47,873 bases of DNA, taken from NCBI GenBank assembly GCA_964384675.1, contig CAYLNK010000009.1, positions 1 through 47,873 on the forward strand. Direction: 5' to 3'. Each line of letters opens with the position of its first letter. The stretch's first letter is position 1. Below are positions 1 to 8,967 of this stretch, in pieces. A model generated the notes under the pieces. That model was not told the DNA's origin. It saw nothing but the letters and a program-made list of their open reading frames with translations, and ran no database searches. The DNA is from CAYLNK01 sp964384675. Its GTDB lineage: Bacteria; Acidobacteriota; Thermoanaerobaculia; UBA5066. The translations under genes were made by a program, and so were the position numbers.

Positions 1-374
1 GACTCCCCGGCCCGGCGCGCCGCCACACGCAGCTCCCACACCTCGCCCCAGCCGGCGCCCGCTCCGAAGCAGAGGTCGCCACGGCCCCGGGAGAGGCCGA
101 CGAGGACGGGTGGCACGACGCGAGTCTCGAAGGGCCCGCCCGAAAGGCCAGCCGTCGGCCAGGGGGCGCTCCCCGGCGCGGCCAGGTCGAGCCGGGCGAT
201 TCGCGCCGCGCCATCGGCCTGGAGCAGCGTCTCCACACCGAGGGGATCGGACCGGCGAAGCCGCCCCTGCGCAGTCCCGAGGAGGAGGGAGAGCGCGAGG
301 AGGGAGACCGTGACCGTGAGGAGGAGGCCGACGAGGAGCGCGGTGCCGTGCCGCCCCGTCTTGCGATCGTTCAC
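1..374 (-). CDS. PilX-like minor prepilin, 3' end cut by window edge
   Basis: The reading frame is open from a GTG at 374 to the left edge (about 124 residues seen). A short basic leader (MNDRKTGRHG) is followed by a hydrophobic helix rich in Leu/Val (ALLVGLLLTVTVSLLALSLLL), then a soluble region. This is the layout of PilX-type minor pilins, whose helix usually lacks the Glu5 of major pilins; likely processing is after the Gly before TALLV. The GTG overlaps the TGA of the preceding gene (GTGA), so the two are translationally coupled. Its place after a PilW-like gene matches the W-X order of the better-preserved set at 7030-8967. Assignment rests on the N-terminus and context; the C-terminal domain is out of view. 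Confidence 0.6.
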   Translation of the reverse strand, partial: MNDRKTGRHGTALLVGLLLTVTVSLLALSLLLGTAQGRLRRSDPLGVETLLQADGAARIARLDLAAPGSAPWPTAGLSGGPFETRVVPPVLVGLSRGRGDLCFGAGAGWGEVWELRVAARRAGE

Positions 375-1600
375 CTCGTGGCCTCCCAGAAACGTCTCGG
401 CACGTAGCTCAGCAGCTGGGCCCGCCGCGCGAACGAGGCCCCCTGTCCCGGGTACGGGCTGTAGCCGACGGGACCCGCGCCCAATCGGGTCCCGGTCGGC
501 GGCGGGGCGTCCAGGAGTCGGACTCCCTCCAGCCGCGACCGGTGGGAATTGCCCGCCAGCTCGACGCGGAGGTCGCGCACCGGACTCTTCTCGACCAGCC
601 CCACGCGGACCAGGCTCACCAGGGGCCTCCCCAGGTCGTCGACGAGGCGCGGTGCCACGTCCGGCCGATCCGGGACCCAGCGGCTCGCGCCACCCTCCGA
701 GATCCGGTATCCGACCTGCAGGTCCTCGATCTCGTCCGCGATGCGGACCACCTCGTATCGTCCGCCGCCGACGAAGCGCGCGACGGCGAGATACGGGTGC
801 GGGAAAGCGAGCGACTCCGGGTCGGCCGCGGCGAAGTAGTCCGGCGGCGCTCCCGGCTCGCCCCGCGCCACGAAGTACGTCAGGTCGTCGAGCAGCCCGA
901 GCGAAAGCTCGCCGCGCAGGCGGCGGGCGGCCGCGGCCCCGCCCGGAGAGAGCGGGAGGGCGTCGGGATCGTCGAAGCGGACCTTCACCTCCAGGACCCC
1001 CTCGCGCCTGCCCCCCTCCACGGCGGCGGACGTCAGCACCGCGGTCGCCTGGTGCCCCTCCTCGTCGGAGACGGCGCAGAAGACCTTGGCGGCGGTTCTG
1101 CCGGCGCGAGCCAGGAGACCGCCCCACTCCCCGACCTGCGGGAGCAATCCGAAGCCGACCGCCCCCGGTGCCGTGACCCGGATCCACTTCGGGGTCGGAT
1201 GGCGTGAGGCGATCCGGAACGTGGTCTCCCCCGAGGCAGGCGGTTGCGCCGGCTGGACCCGGAAGAGCGGCGAGCCGAGCACGCCCCGGATCTGGAGCTG
1301 ATCCGTACCCGCCCGGACCGCGACGTCTCCGAGCGCGGTCGAGAACCTCGCGCCCTTCCCCGAGTTGTTCGCCCGCGCGACGAGCGCGGCCGCCGCGGAG
1401 ATCCCGGCGCCGGCCGCCCGGACGTCGCGCGACAGGGCGTGAGCGGCAACCTGGATCGAGGCCCCGAGCTCCTGGGCCTGTCCTCCGAATCGGACCATGC
1501 GCGTCGTCCGGTCGAAGACGTTCAAGAGGCCGAGGACGAGGACCGAGAGGAACGCCAGGGTCAGCAGCGCCCCCGAGAACGGGAGCCGGGACGGCCTCAC
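371..1600 (-). CDS. PilW-like minor prepilin (second set)
   Basis: A 409-residue protein with a short leader ending in SG, a hydrophobic helix (ALLTLAFLSVLVLGLLNVF) and a long beta-rich secreted domain. The C-terminal half contains a stretch ending EIEDLQVGYRI that matches the ENIVDLQVAYLY region of the clear PilW at 7690-8967, which supports a PilW-like role in the pilus tip or priming complex. The leader lacks a standard G|FxxxE motif: the residue at mature position 5 is not Glu. Start is GTG at 1600, overlapping the TGA of the upstream prepilin. It lies between the 1597-2010 prepilin and the truncated PilX-like gene, so three minor pilins form one unit. Confident of a secreted prepilin-like protein, moderate for PilW. 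Confidence 0.62.
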   Translation of the reverse strand: MRPSRLPFSGALLTLAFLSVLVLGLLNVFDRTTRMVRFGGQAQELGASIQVAAHALSRDVRAAGAGISAAAALVARANNSGKGARFSTALGDVAVRAGTDQLQIRGVLGSPLFRVQPAQPPASGETTFRIASRHPTPKWIRVTAPGAVGFGLLPQVGEWGGLLARAGRTAAKVFCAVSDEEGHQATAVLTSAAVEGGRREGVLEVKVRFDDPDALPLSPGGAAAARRLRGELSLGLLDDLTYFVARGEPGAPPDYFAAADPESLAFPHPYLAVARFVGGGRYEVVRIADEIEDLQVGYRISEGGASRWVPDRPDVAPRLVDDLGRPLVSLVRVGLVEKSPVRDLRVELAGNSHRSRLEGVRLLDAPPPTGTRLGAGPVGYSPYPGQGASFARRAQLLSYVPRRFWEATR

Positions 1601-2010
1601 GGCACGAACCGCAGGACGGTCAGACGGACGCGAGGCGTCAACCCCGGAAGAGCCGCCGCTCCCCTTCCCGGCCTGCGGGCCGTCACACGGACCCGTTCCA
1701 GACTCTCTCTCGGACCCGGGACCACGTCGACGTCGACGACGACCGGCGGCGTCCCGTCGGGCCTCGAGGGGGGCGACTCCACGGCCTCGTGGGTGAGGGC
1801 TTCCTCCGCGGCGGACTCCGCGCAGAGGGCGGTGGTTCCGTCGTCCCCGGGACCGGCTTCCCGGCGACGACCGCGTAGCAGGAGCGGCACGACGACGGCA
1901 ACGAAGACGGCCACGAGGAGCACCGTGAGGACGGCCTCCAGGGTCGAGAGACCGCCGGGGCGGGAGGCTCGCCGAGTCGTCGGCCCGGCTCGCCGCGGGG
2001 GGAGGGACAC
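1597..2010 (-). CDS. PilV-like minor prepilin (second set)
   Basis: About 137 residues from GTG 2010. A basic leader ends in RPGG and is followed by LSTLE then a strongly hydrophobic helix (AVLTVLLVAVFVAVVVPLLL), which is a class III prepilin signal with Glu at mature position 5. The globular part is short and Pro/Arg/Val rich. The frame could start at TTG 2070, but that lies in the loop of the terminator hairpin of the upstream gene; GTG 2010 has a GATAAT hexamer exactly 6 nt upstream and is preferred. It heads the second minor-pilin set (this gene, a PilW-like gene, a PilX-like gene). PilV is assigned by order and size only. Confidence 0.58.
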   Translation of the reverse strand: MSLPPRRAGPTTRRASRPGGLSTLEAVLTVLLVAVFVAVVVPLLLRGRRREAGPGDDGTTALCAESAAEEALTHEAVESPPSRPDGTPPVVVDVDVVPGPRESLERVRVTARRPGRGAAALPGLTPRVRLTVLRFVP

Positions 2011-2016
2011 GCCCCG

Positions 2017-2022
2017 ATTATC
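2017..2022 (-). promoter_or_regulatory. -10-like GATAAT, leaderless start
   Basis: GATAAT on the minus strand, separated by exactly 6 nt from the GTG at 2010. No good -35 is visible. It would give a transcript starting at or next to the GTG, downstream of the pilY1 terminator. Confidence 0.4.
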
Positions 2023-2053
2023 GGCTTGCTCGAGCGCAGCCCGCCCCGAAAGC

Positions 2054-2083
2054 GAGGGGCGAGGCGTCAACGCCTCGCCCCTC
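2054..2083 (-). terminator. Hairpin terminator after pilY1
   Basis: A perfect 13-bp inverted repeat (GAGGGGCGAGGCG and its complement) around a 4-nt loop, starting 21 nt after the TAA of the PilY1 gene. On the minus strand it is followed a few bases later by a short T run. It separates the pilY1 operon from the second minor-pilin set. Confidence 0.75.
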
Positions 2084-2104
2084 TCCCGACCGGTCGCTCG
2101 GGAC

Positions 2105-5100
2105 TTACTTCAGCTCACGCCACCACGTGGGCGTCAGGTGCGCCGGGGGCGGCTCCAGCTGGACGTCGGTGACGAGCTGGGTGTACGCGTGGTCACCGCT
2201 CTTCGAGATGATGACGTCCCCCTGCGGGGTGATCGAGAACCCGCCGCCGGCTCCTTCGCCACCGTCCGTCGACTCGACCGGCTCCGCCTGGACCTCGCAG
2301 TCCACGGAGGTGAAGGTCAGCTTCACGACGTATGTCCGCCCGAGGCAGCCGTTGTCCGGGTCGAACACCAGGAAGAGCGCGTCGGACGTGCCGATGCCCG
2401 AGCGCGGCACGACGATGAACGGAGACGCGATGACCTGGGTGTGCTGTCCCAGGTTGCCCGCGCCGGCCGGATCCCCTGCCGGGCGCGGAATGTCGCGCAG
2501 GCGGACCCGGAACATGCCCGGATCCGACGGGCTGCTGTCCATGGGCGAGACGCCCTTGGGCTTGACGGCGAGATAGAGGCTCGGCTGGAAGTACTGGTCG
2601 CTGTCGTCGCCGATCTGCGACCCGGACACGGCGTCGCTCTCCTCGTAGAACGAACCGCTCCCGAACGTGAAGAGATCGCAGCCCGAGCCCCTCGGACCGT
2701 AGCCGCTGACGGCGGTCGTGTAGTAGAGCGGCTGGGACTGTCCCACGAACTTCGAGGCGTCGATGCCGACGACGAAGGTGTCGAACGCCGCGGGCGCGCT
2801 CGAGGAGACGAACCAGATCCGTCCGTTCAGGTCCGGGACGAGGCCCAGATCGGCCTTGTTGTCCGGGAGGAAGGACGGAGCGTCGGTATCGAGGAACCCC
2901 GCGTGCGCCACGGCCTGGTTACCGACCCACGGCGGGTTCGTCGCGTCGTTCGTGGTGTTGTGGGGAGCGCTCGGGGTCTGGAACGTGCCATCGGTCACGT
3001 CCAGCACGAACGCCTTCGGCGCGACGGGCGTGGAAACGGTGCTGGCCGGATTCTCTCCGCCCCCGAAGACCATCCGCCACTTGTCGGCTGTGACCGGCGC
3101 GACGCCCGGAATGCTCCACGTCTCGAACACGTTCGCGATCCCGTCGGTGGCCGTGGCGCCGTCGAGAGTCCAGAGGACCTTCACCGGCTCGGCCGGGCTC
3201 GTGACGGCGCCGTCGAACGTGCCGTAGCTCGGGTCGGTGGGCGACGGGTGGGTGATGTCGATCGCCGCGATCAGCCTCCCGGCAGGCCCCTCGGTGATGA
3301 TGCCGACGGTCTTGTAGGTCGGCTCGGGCAGCGCGTTCGGGAAGTAGACGTCGAGGTAGCGGAGCGAGCTCGCCACCCCGTAGACGTGGTTGGTGAAGCC
3401 GGACAGCTGTCCCGTCGGGCTGTCGGCGGCGTTGATCAGGTAGTTCTGGTAGAAGGTGATCTGCCGGGCCAGGAGGTTCGGCGGCAGGAGGGCGGTGATC
3501 TCGCTCCCGTCCTCCGCGTTGAAGCAGTGCAGCATGCCGTCGTCGGAGCCGACCCAGACCACCGGCTTGCGCTGGGAGTAGGCGGCCTCGAATCCGGCGT
3601 GGTTCTGAACGGAGAGGTTGGAGTAGCGAGTCGGCGGCGTCACGACCGCGGGGGTCGAGTTGATGATGCCTCCCAGCATCCACTCGCGCCGGGCGCCCTG
3701 GGCCAGCGCGCTGGTACCGGAGCCGTCGTTGCCCAGGATGAAGTCGATCACTCCCGGGGTGAAGGTGCCCGCGGGCGAGCTGGTCAGGACGTCGAGCGCG
3801 TTCCTCGTCGCGGCCGAGTAGTCGATCTTGATCAGGGCCCCGCTCGAGGGGTTCCAGGTGTAGATCTTGCGAGTGGCGGGATCCGTGGACCGGAGGACCT
3901 GACCCGCGTCCCACTTCTCGTACAGCGGGTCGGACGGGAGCCTCGAGACGTCGAGAGCGTAGAAGTGTCCCTTCCACTCGGGGTAGTCGACCGACGAGAG
4001 GTACTGGGTGTTCTGCTGGCCGTCGATCGTCCCGCCGCTGACCGGCGCGGTCGTGACGTAGTCACCGGCGGCTCCGGCGTCGGCGATCTTCTTGAGAGCG
4101 GCGGCCAGGGAGTCCGGGTCGTTCGCGAAGATCGCGTAGTTGCCGTGGTTCGCGGTGCCGTACTCGAAGGTGTTGGGCGGGAGGTAGCTGCCGGCGTTCG
4201 TGATCCCGAAGTCGGCGAGCGCGGCGTCGGTGCGCCCCCGGTACGCGATGCGGTTCAGCTCGCACGGCCCGACGATGTCGCTGATGCCGATGACGAACGT
4301 GCGCACGCGAAGGGCCGGATCCGGCAGCAGCGGGACGCCACGCTGGAGCTGGAGGTCCCAGGCCAGATCGGCGGACCCGGCGCCGAACTGGGTGTAGTTG
4401 TTGTTCGGGATGGCGCTCGGGTCGGCGTCGGAGCAGTTGAATCCGCTCGCGGGCGGCACCGCGCCCGCGCCGTCGCAGCAGGCCCCGAAGACGGGGTTCA
4501 CGGTGTAGCCGGTACACGGCAACGAGGCCGGCGCCGGGTCGCCCAGCGCGTCCACGCACTCGGCGAAGCAGAGCGCATCCGGGTAGCGGTGGGTACAGTC
4601 GGCGAACCACGCGCCGTCGTTGGGGTTACAGGTGTTCGAGAGACCATCGGTGATCAGGACCGTGCCGTAGCCGCGGTTGCACTTGTAGAGCGGATCGACG
4701 TCGAAGATGTCCTGATGGGACTGGAGCGCGAGGTCGAGCGCCGACTTGGTCGGCGTCCAGCCCGATGGCGTCAGTCCTCCGCTGGCCGAGAGCTGCAGAT
4801 AGCCTTCGATCGCGGTCACGTCGTGGTTGTCCACCGGCTGGATGTTGTCCCGGATGTCCACGAGCTGCTGGACGTTCGCATACTGGCACTTGATGGCCTC
4901 GGCCGCGGTGTACGGGACCGGAAGCGTCGTGCCGTAGGTGATGAGGCCCCAGTTCACCGAGAACCGCGTCTGGCCGACGACGTCCTTCGGAGCCGAGACC
5001 GTGAAGGTCCCCAGGACGGGCTGGCCAACGCTGCAGCCGGCGTCGCTCACACCGCAGGCCTGGAAGGGGATGCCCGGATCCTCCAGGTAGTTGTCGGGTC

Positions 5101-7018
5101 CGGCCTCCAGCGTGTAGACCCACGTATCGACCGTCCCGACCGAGTTGGTGGCGGTGGTGATCACGACTCGCGGGAAGGTGACGTCGCTGGCCGTCGGGGG
5201 TGAGCTGGGCGGGAAGACGCCGCCGGCCACCGTCCAGGCGGCGGTGAGGAGCGGGCTGTTGGTGATGATGTCGGGAGCCACGTACTCGGGGATGATCGCG
5301 ACGGAGTTCCCCATCGCGTTCTTGGCCGAGGCCATGCGCGACGGGAGGTCGAACTTGAGGGTGTAGCTCCACTTGTTGAAGCCGGTGAAGCCGGGGACGA
5401 GCGGATCGGCGTCGCAGTCCTCGTGGGGCTCCTGCGGCAGGGCGGCGCCCATCGCCGGCTCCTGATGGCCGGAGGCGCCCGGATCCGCGAGCGGCGCGGG
5501 CGATGCCTCGGAAACCCGTCCGGGCCGGAAAGGCGGAACCTCGGTGGGCGTCCGGGTCGGCGTCCGCGTCCGTGTCGACGTGGGCGTGACCGTCGCGGTC
5601 GCCGTCGGCGTCCGCGTGCTCGTCGGCGTCGGCGTGATCGTCGGCGTCTGGGTGGGCGTGCTGGTGTTCGGCGGCGTGGCCGTCGGCGTGAGCGTCGGCG
5701 TCGACGTGAACGTATGGGTCGGCGTCCGCGTTATGGTCGGCGTCACCGTCGGCGTGTTCGTGTTGGGCGGCGGCGTCGTCGTCGGGGTCCGCGTCGGCGT
5801 CGAGGTCGGCGTGAACGTGAACGTGGCCGTGGGCGAGATCGTCGGCGTCTGAGTCGGCGTGCGCGTCGGCGTCCGCGTGAACGTGGACGTCGGGGTGCGC
5901 GTCGGCGTGATCGTCGGCGTGTTCGTCACGGTCGGCGAGATCGTCGGCGTCTGGGTCGCGGTCCGCGTGGGTGTCCGGGTCGGCGTGCGCGTCGGGGTCT
6001 GGGTGACCGTGAACGTCGGCGTGATCGTGGCGGTCGGGGAGATGGTCGGCGTCCGGGTGGCGGTGCGCGTCGGCGTGCGCGTCGGCGTCGACGTCGGGGT
6101 GAACGTCAGGGTGAAGGTGGGCGTGATCGTCGGCGTGGGTGTGATGGTCGGCGTGCGGGTCGGTGTGCGCGTCGGCGTCCGGGTGGGCGTGGCCGTCGGG
6201 GTGAACGTCGGGGTGAACGTCGGCGTGATCGTGGCCGTCGGCGAGATCGTCGGCGTGCGGGTGGGCGTACGGGTCGGCGTCCGGGTGGGCGTCTGAGTCG
6301 ACGTCGGGGAGATCGTTGCCGTGGACGTCGGCGTCACCGTCGGCGTCACCGTGAACGTGGCGGTTGCGGTCGCCGTCGGTGTGCGCGTCGGCGTGGCGGT
6401 CCCGGTCGTCGTCGGTGTGCTCGTCGGCGTCACCGTGGGCGACGCCGTGGGCGTCCTCGTCGGCGTGGACGTCTGCGTGGCGGTCGGCGTGGACGTCGCG
6501 GTGGACGTCGGCGTCACGGTCGGCGTGCTCGTGGAGGTCGGCGTCTGGGTCGGGGTCGTCGTGGGCGTCGTCGTGGGGGAATTCGTGGGCGTCGTCGTGG
6601 GCGTGCTCGTCGGCGTCGTCGTCGGCGTCGCGGTGGGGGTCTCGGTCGGTGTCTCGGTCGGCGTGGACGTGGGAGTGACCGTCGGGGTCTCGGTCGGCGT
6701 GAAGGTCGGCGTTGCCGTGGGCGTCTCGGTGGGCGTCGGCGTCGGGCCGGGGTTGGCGTCGGCGCAGGACCGCGACCAGCTCAGGAGGCCGGTCGAGTCG
6801 GCGCCGTGGACCAGCCGGGTCCCGTACTTGTCGAGGGCCATCGAGCCGCTCAGGTCGAGCACGATGATCAGGTTCTGCGGGATCTGGAGGCGCGAGATCT
6901 GGCGGAGCGGGTCGAGCCCCTCGGCCTCGGCCGTCGGCGTGACGGGCCCGACCGGCCCGAGCCCGAACAGGACGGCGGTGAAGAAGGCGACGCTCTTGCG
7001 CAGGATTGCGTTTCTCAT
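2105..7018 (-). CDS. pilY1: PilY1-like pilus tip/adhesin with Thr-Pro repeat insert in vWA domain
   Basis: About 1637 residues. A signal peptide is followed near residues 48-60 by a vWA strand with the MIDAS motif DLSGS. About 30 residues later a low-complexity tract of some 400 residues begins, built of TPT-x repeats (DNA 5541-6745). After it the vWA-like fold resumes (YGTVLITDGLSNTC). The C-terminal half has the PilY1 beta-propeller, with GSDDGMLHCF and later DNKADLGLVPDLNGRIWF where PilY1 has its calcium loop; here the loop looks degenerate. PilY1 acts at the pilus tip in adhesion, calcium-dependent retraction control and surface sensing. ATG 7018 is chosen because GAGGG lies upstream of it; GTG 7033 overlaps the pilX stop and would add MRAPI. 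It is the last gene of the fimT-V-W-X-Y1 operon. Confidence 0.88.
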   Translation of the reverse strand: MRNAILRKSVAFFTAVLFGLGPVGPVTPTAEAEGLDPLRQISRLQIPQNLIIVLDLSGSMALDKYGTRLVHGADSTGLLSWSRSCADANPGPTPTPTETPTATPTFTPTETPTVTPTSTPTETPTETPTATPTTTPTSTPTTTPTNSPTTTPTTTPTQTPTSTSTPTVTPTSTATSTPTATQTSTPTRTPTASPTVTPTSTPTTTGTATPTRTPTATATATFTVTPTVTPTSTATISPTSTQTPTRTPTRTPTRTPTISPTATITPTFTPTFTPTATPTRTPTRTPTRTPTITPTPTITPTFTLTFTPTSTPTRTPTRTATRTPTISPTATITPTFTVTQTPTRTPTRTPTRTATQTPTISPTVTNTPTITPTRTPTSTFTRTPTRTPTQTPTISPTATFTFTPTSTPTRTPTTTPPPNTNTPTVTPTITRTPTHTFTSTPTLTPTATPPNTSTPTQTPTITPTPTSTRTPTATATVTPTSTRTRTPTRTPTEVPPFRPGRVSEASPAPLADPGASGHQEPAMGAALPQEPHEDCDADPLVPGFTGFNKWSYTLKFDLPSRMASAKNAMGNSVAIIPEYVAPDIITNSPLLTAAWTVAGGVFPPSSPPTASDVTFPRVVITTATNSVGTVDTWVYTLEAGPDNYLEDPGIPFQACGVSDAGCSVGQPVLGTFTVSAPKDVVGQTRFSVNWGLITYGTTLPVPYTAAEAIKCQYANVQQLVDIRDNIQPVDNHDVTAIEGYLQLSASGGLTPSGWTPTKSALDLALQSHQDIFDVDPLYKCNRGYGTVLITDGLSNTCNPNDGAWFADCTHRYPDALCFAECVDALGDPAPASLPCTGYTVNPVFGACCDGAGAVPPASGFNCSDADPSAIPNNNYTQFGAGSADLAWDLQLQRGVPLLPDPALRVRTFVIGISDIVGPCELNRIAYRGRTDAALADFGITNAGSYLPPNTFEYGTANHGNYAIFANDPDSLAAALKKIADAGAAGDYVTTAPVSGGTIDGQQNTQYLSSVDYPEWKGHFYALDVSRLPSDPLYEKWDAGQVLRSTDPATRKIYTWNPSSGALIKIDYSAATRNALDVLTSSPAGTFTPGVIDFILGNDGSGTSALAQGARREWMLGGIINSTPAVVTPPTRYSNLSVQNHAGFEAAYSQRKPVVWVGSDDGMLHCFNAEDGSEITALLPPNLLARQITFYQNYLINAADSPTGQLSGFTNHVYGVASSLRYLDVYFPNALPEPTYKTVGIITEGPAGRLIAAIDITHPSPTDPSYGTFDGAVTSPAEPVKVLWTLDGATATDGIANVFETWSIPGVAPVTADKWRMVFGGGENPASTVSTPVAPKAFVLDVTDGTFQTPSAPHNTTNDATNPPWVGNQAVAHAGFLDTDAPSFLPDNKADLGLVPDLNGRIWFVSSSAPAAFDTFVVGIDASKFVGQSQPLYYTTAVSGYGPRGSGCDLFTFGSGSFYEESDAVSGSQIGDDSDQYFQPSLYLAVKPKGVSPMDSSPSDPGMFRVRLRDIPRPAGDPAGAGNLGQHTQVIASPFIVVPRSGIGTSDALFLVFDPDNGCLGRTYVVKLTFTSVDCEVQAEPVESTDGGEGAGGGFSITPQGDVIISKSGDHAYTQLVTDVQLEPPPAHLTPTWWRELK
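5541..6745. repeat. Degenerate coding repeat, Thr-Pro tract of PilY1
   Basis: About 1.2 kb of short, imperfect direct repeats of a GTCGGCGT-like unit (plus strand), read on the minus strand as TPT-x-TPT-x. It starts about 30 residues after the MIDAS motif of PilY1. The variable residues are mostly T, S, R, A, I, E, F and Q. Longer higher-order units recur (for example RTPTRTPTRTPTISPT blocks), pointing to expansion by unequal recombination or slippage. Confidence 0.9.
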
Positions 7019-7029
7019 GATCGGCGCCC

Positions 7030-7683
7030 TCACTTCGCGATACTCCCGGTCGAGCCCGGGTCACAGTCGGCCTGGAGACAGGCCGGAATCGACTCGTTGG
7101 TGAGCTCGAGCTGCTCCTCGAGCACGCGGGTCACGGCGTTCTGCCCGTTCACGAGGACACTCCCCACCGCGATCAGGTTCACCTTGTTGTCACCGTCCGA
7201 GCCCGGGTCGGGCACGCCGGAGGGAGACAGGGCCCCGCGATCTTCCACGTTGTTGCGGATGTAGAGGGAGTACTGGGCCCTCAGGTAGAAGGCGCTGCCC
7301 GAGTCGGCGGACGCCTGGAGCCGCGGAACGTCCCGGTTCAGGTACGTGATCGATCCGACCCGGAACGACTTGGCCTGGGCACCGCCGCCCGGAGGGTTGA
7401 ACACCCCCGATGGTGCCGAGGCGCCGAGGAGCGTGCTGATCGGATTCCCGGCCCGCGAGTAGTTGGCCAGGACCTCCTCTCCCGTCCGGAGGCCGGTCTC
7501 CGCGGCGTAGAAGCTCGTCTTGGCCAGCCGGTCGTTGCCCGAGATCCGGTCTTCCACCTGCGTGAAATAGGCGATCCCGATCCCGACCACGGTCAGGATC
7601 AGGACGACGAGGATGACCGTGATGAGGGCGCTCCCTCGAGCGGGGGTTCTGCGACGGCGGCGCGGGGCCCGGCTGGCAGTCAT
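7030..7683 (-). CDS. pilX: PilX-type minor prepilin
   Basis: 217 residues. A long basic leader ends at ARG, then SALITVILVVLILTVVGIGIAYF and the segment QVEDRISGNDRLAKTSFYAAETGL. This hydrophobic helix followed by xxxRxxxN...A..AETGLR is the PilX N-terminal signature. PilX is a minor pilin that, with PilV, PilW and FimT, forms the tip complex that loads PilY1. The ATG at 7683 lies 6 bp after the pilW stop, and its TGA overlaps the alternative GTG of pilY1. The absence of Glu at mature position 5 is usual for PilX. Confidence 0.82.
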   Translation of the reverse strand: MTASRAPRRRRRTPARGSALITVILVVLILTVVGIGIAYFTQVEDRISGNDRLAKTSFYAAETGLRTGEEVLANYSRAGNPISTLLGASAPSGVFNPPGGGAQAKSFRVGSITYLNRDVPRLQASADSGSAFYLRAQYSLYIRNNVEDRGALSPSGVPDPGSDGDNKVNLIAVGSVLVNGQNAVTRVLEEQLELTNESIPACLQADCDPGSTGSIAK

Positions 7684-7689
7684 GGCAGA

Positions 7690-8967
7690 TCAGCTCCCAA
7701 GGACTCGGTTGCGGAACAGCAAGGTGGTGGTGAGGCGGTAATACTCGTAGAGCGGGTCGCCTGCCGCGGGGACCGCACCGGCGGCGTGATCCTCGACGGC
7801 GGGGCGAAAGTGGTTGGCCAGGGCACGAGCGCCCGCACCGGAGGCGAGCGACCGCGCCGCGATGGTCAGCCGCGGCGAACGGGCGACGACCGTGACGCGG
7901 AGCCCGATGACGAATTGGGCGTCACGCGTGGCGTCGAACGGCGTGGCCGAGGAGCTGCACGTACCGGTGGTCAACCCCTGGCACGGGCCAGCTTGCGGAG
8001 GGATGCCCCCGGTGAAACCGGCATCGGCGAGCCGGTTCGTCCCGGAGTTCCCGACCGTGCCGTTCGCGTAGAGGTACGCCACCTGCAAGTCGACGATGTT
8101 CTCCACGATCGGGACGAAGTTCGTCCCCGGCGCGTCGACGTCGGCGTCGAAGATCCCGAGCTTCTGCTCGAGGTTCCCGTTGCGGACCCGGAACGACACG
8201 TACTGGACCCCAGCCGCGAGCGTGACCGGGGCGACGAGAGCCAGCTCCCCGTTCGGGGCTATCCCCTTCCACTCCGAGACCCCGAGGTCGAACTTCACGC
8301 CGGTGATGTAGTTCGTCGCCCCGCCCGAGATCGTGCAGTCGCTCGCGCCGTAGTCGGTGATCTGGAAGTACTGCCAGTTCCCCTTGTTGTCGATGAGGGT
8401 CAGGAGCCCCGACTGCTCGGTGGCACCCACGGTGTGAGCCCCCGTGAGCTGCTTGAAGAGCTCCATGTTGGTGCTCGGGCAGCCGGCGGAAAAGTTGACG
8501 GCGTGGCCCCCCGCCGCGTGCTTGTCGCCCCCGAGCGTGATCACCACCTTCAGGGGGTTCTCGGAGACGGAGAGCGAGACGATGTCGGTCCCCAGGTCGG
8601 CCAGGCTGCTGCTGGAGACGTCGTTGTAGGACCCCTGCTTCAGGACGTTCGGCGTGGCCTCGTTCGCCCCGTACCAGCAGATGAGGGCATTGGGGTTGTT
8701 CACCCCGGGCGAGACGTTTCGGACGGCCCGCACGTAGTTCAGGTCCGCCGCTCCCTGGACGTTGAACGTCAGGTAGTCGACCGCCCGGCGCGCCGCCTGG
8801 CGAGGCATCGTGACCATCTGCTGGCGCTCGGCGAACGCCTTCATCTGGAAGAGGAGCGTCAACGCCACGATCATCACCAGCACCAGGAGGGCCAGCGAGA
8901 CCGTGGCCTCCATCAGGGAGAAGCCCCTGCGATCGTCAGATCGGCGACGTGAGAATGCGCGCGACAT
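7690..8967 (-). CDS. pilW: PilW-type minor prepilin
   Basis: 425 residues. The leader ends RRG and is followed by FSLMEATVSLALLVLVMIVA, a canonical prepilin cleavage/methylation motif with Glu5. The large beta-rich secreted domain contains IVENIVDLQVAYLY, typical of PilW. It is expected to be cleaved by PilD at the inner membrane and to join the minor-pilin tip complex. The ATG at 8967 sits inside the end of pilV: the two genes overlap by 32 bp in different frames, so they are probably coupled. pilX follows after 6 bp. Confidence 0.82.
   Translation of the reverse strand: MSRAFSRRRSDDRRGFSLMEATVSLALLVLVMIVALTLLFQMKAFAERQQMVTMPRQAARRAVDYLTFNVQGAADLNYVRAVRNVSPGVNNPNALICWYGANEATPNVLKQGSYNDVSSSSLADLGTDIVSLSVSENPLKVVITLGGDKHAAGGHAVNFSAGCPSTNMELFKQLTGAHTVGATEQSGLLTLIDNKGNWQYFQITDYGASDCTISGGATNYITGVKFDLGVSEWKGIAPNGELALVAPVTLAAGVQYVSFRVRNGNLEQKLGIFDADVDAPGTNFVPIVENIVDLQVAYLYANGTVGNSGTNRLADAGFTGGIPPQAGPCQGLTTGTCSSSATPFDATRDAQFVIGLRVTVVARSPRLTIAARSLASGAGARALANHFRPAVEDHAAGAVPAAGDPLYEYYRLTTTLLFRNRVLGS

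Noticed and set aside
1244..5203. A 1319-residue plus-strand open frame
   Set aside because: Arg/Gly/Val-rich translation with no domain, opposite four prepilin and PilY1 genes; a usual by-product of high GC.
5541..6745. Possible CRISPR array
   Set aside because: The units are short, unequal and without spacers, and lie inside an intact coding sequence.
5544..7103. Long plus-strand frames rich in VGV repeats opposite pilY1
   Set aside because: They are the antisense reading of the Thr-Pro repeat and change frame freely with it; the minus-strand frame has signal peptide, MIDAS and PilY1 propeller.
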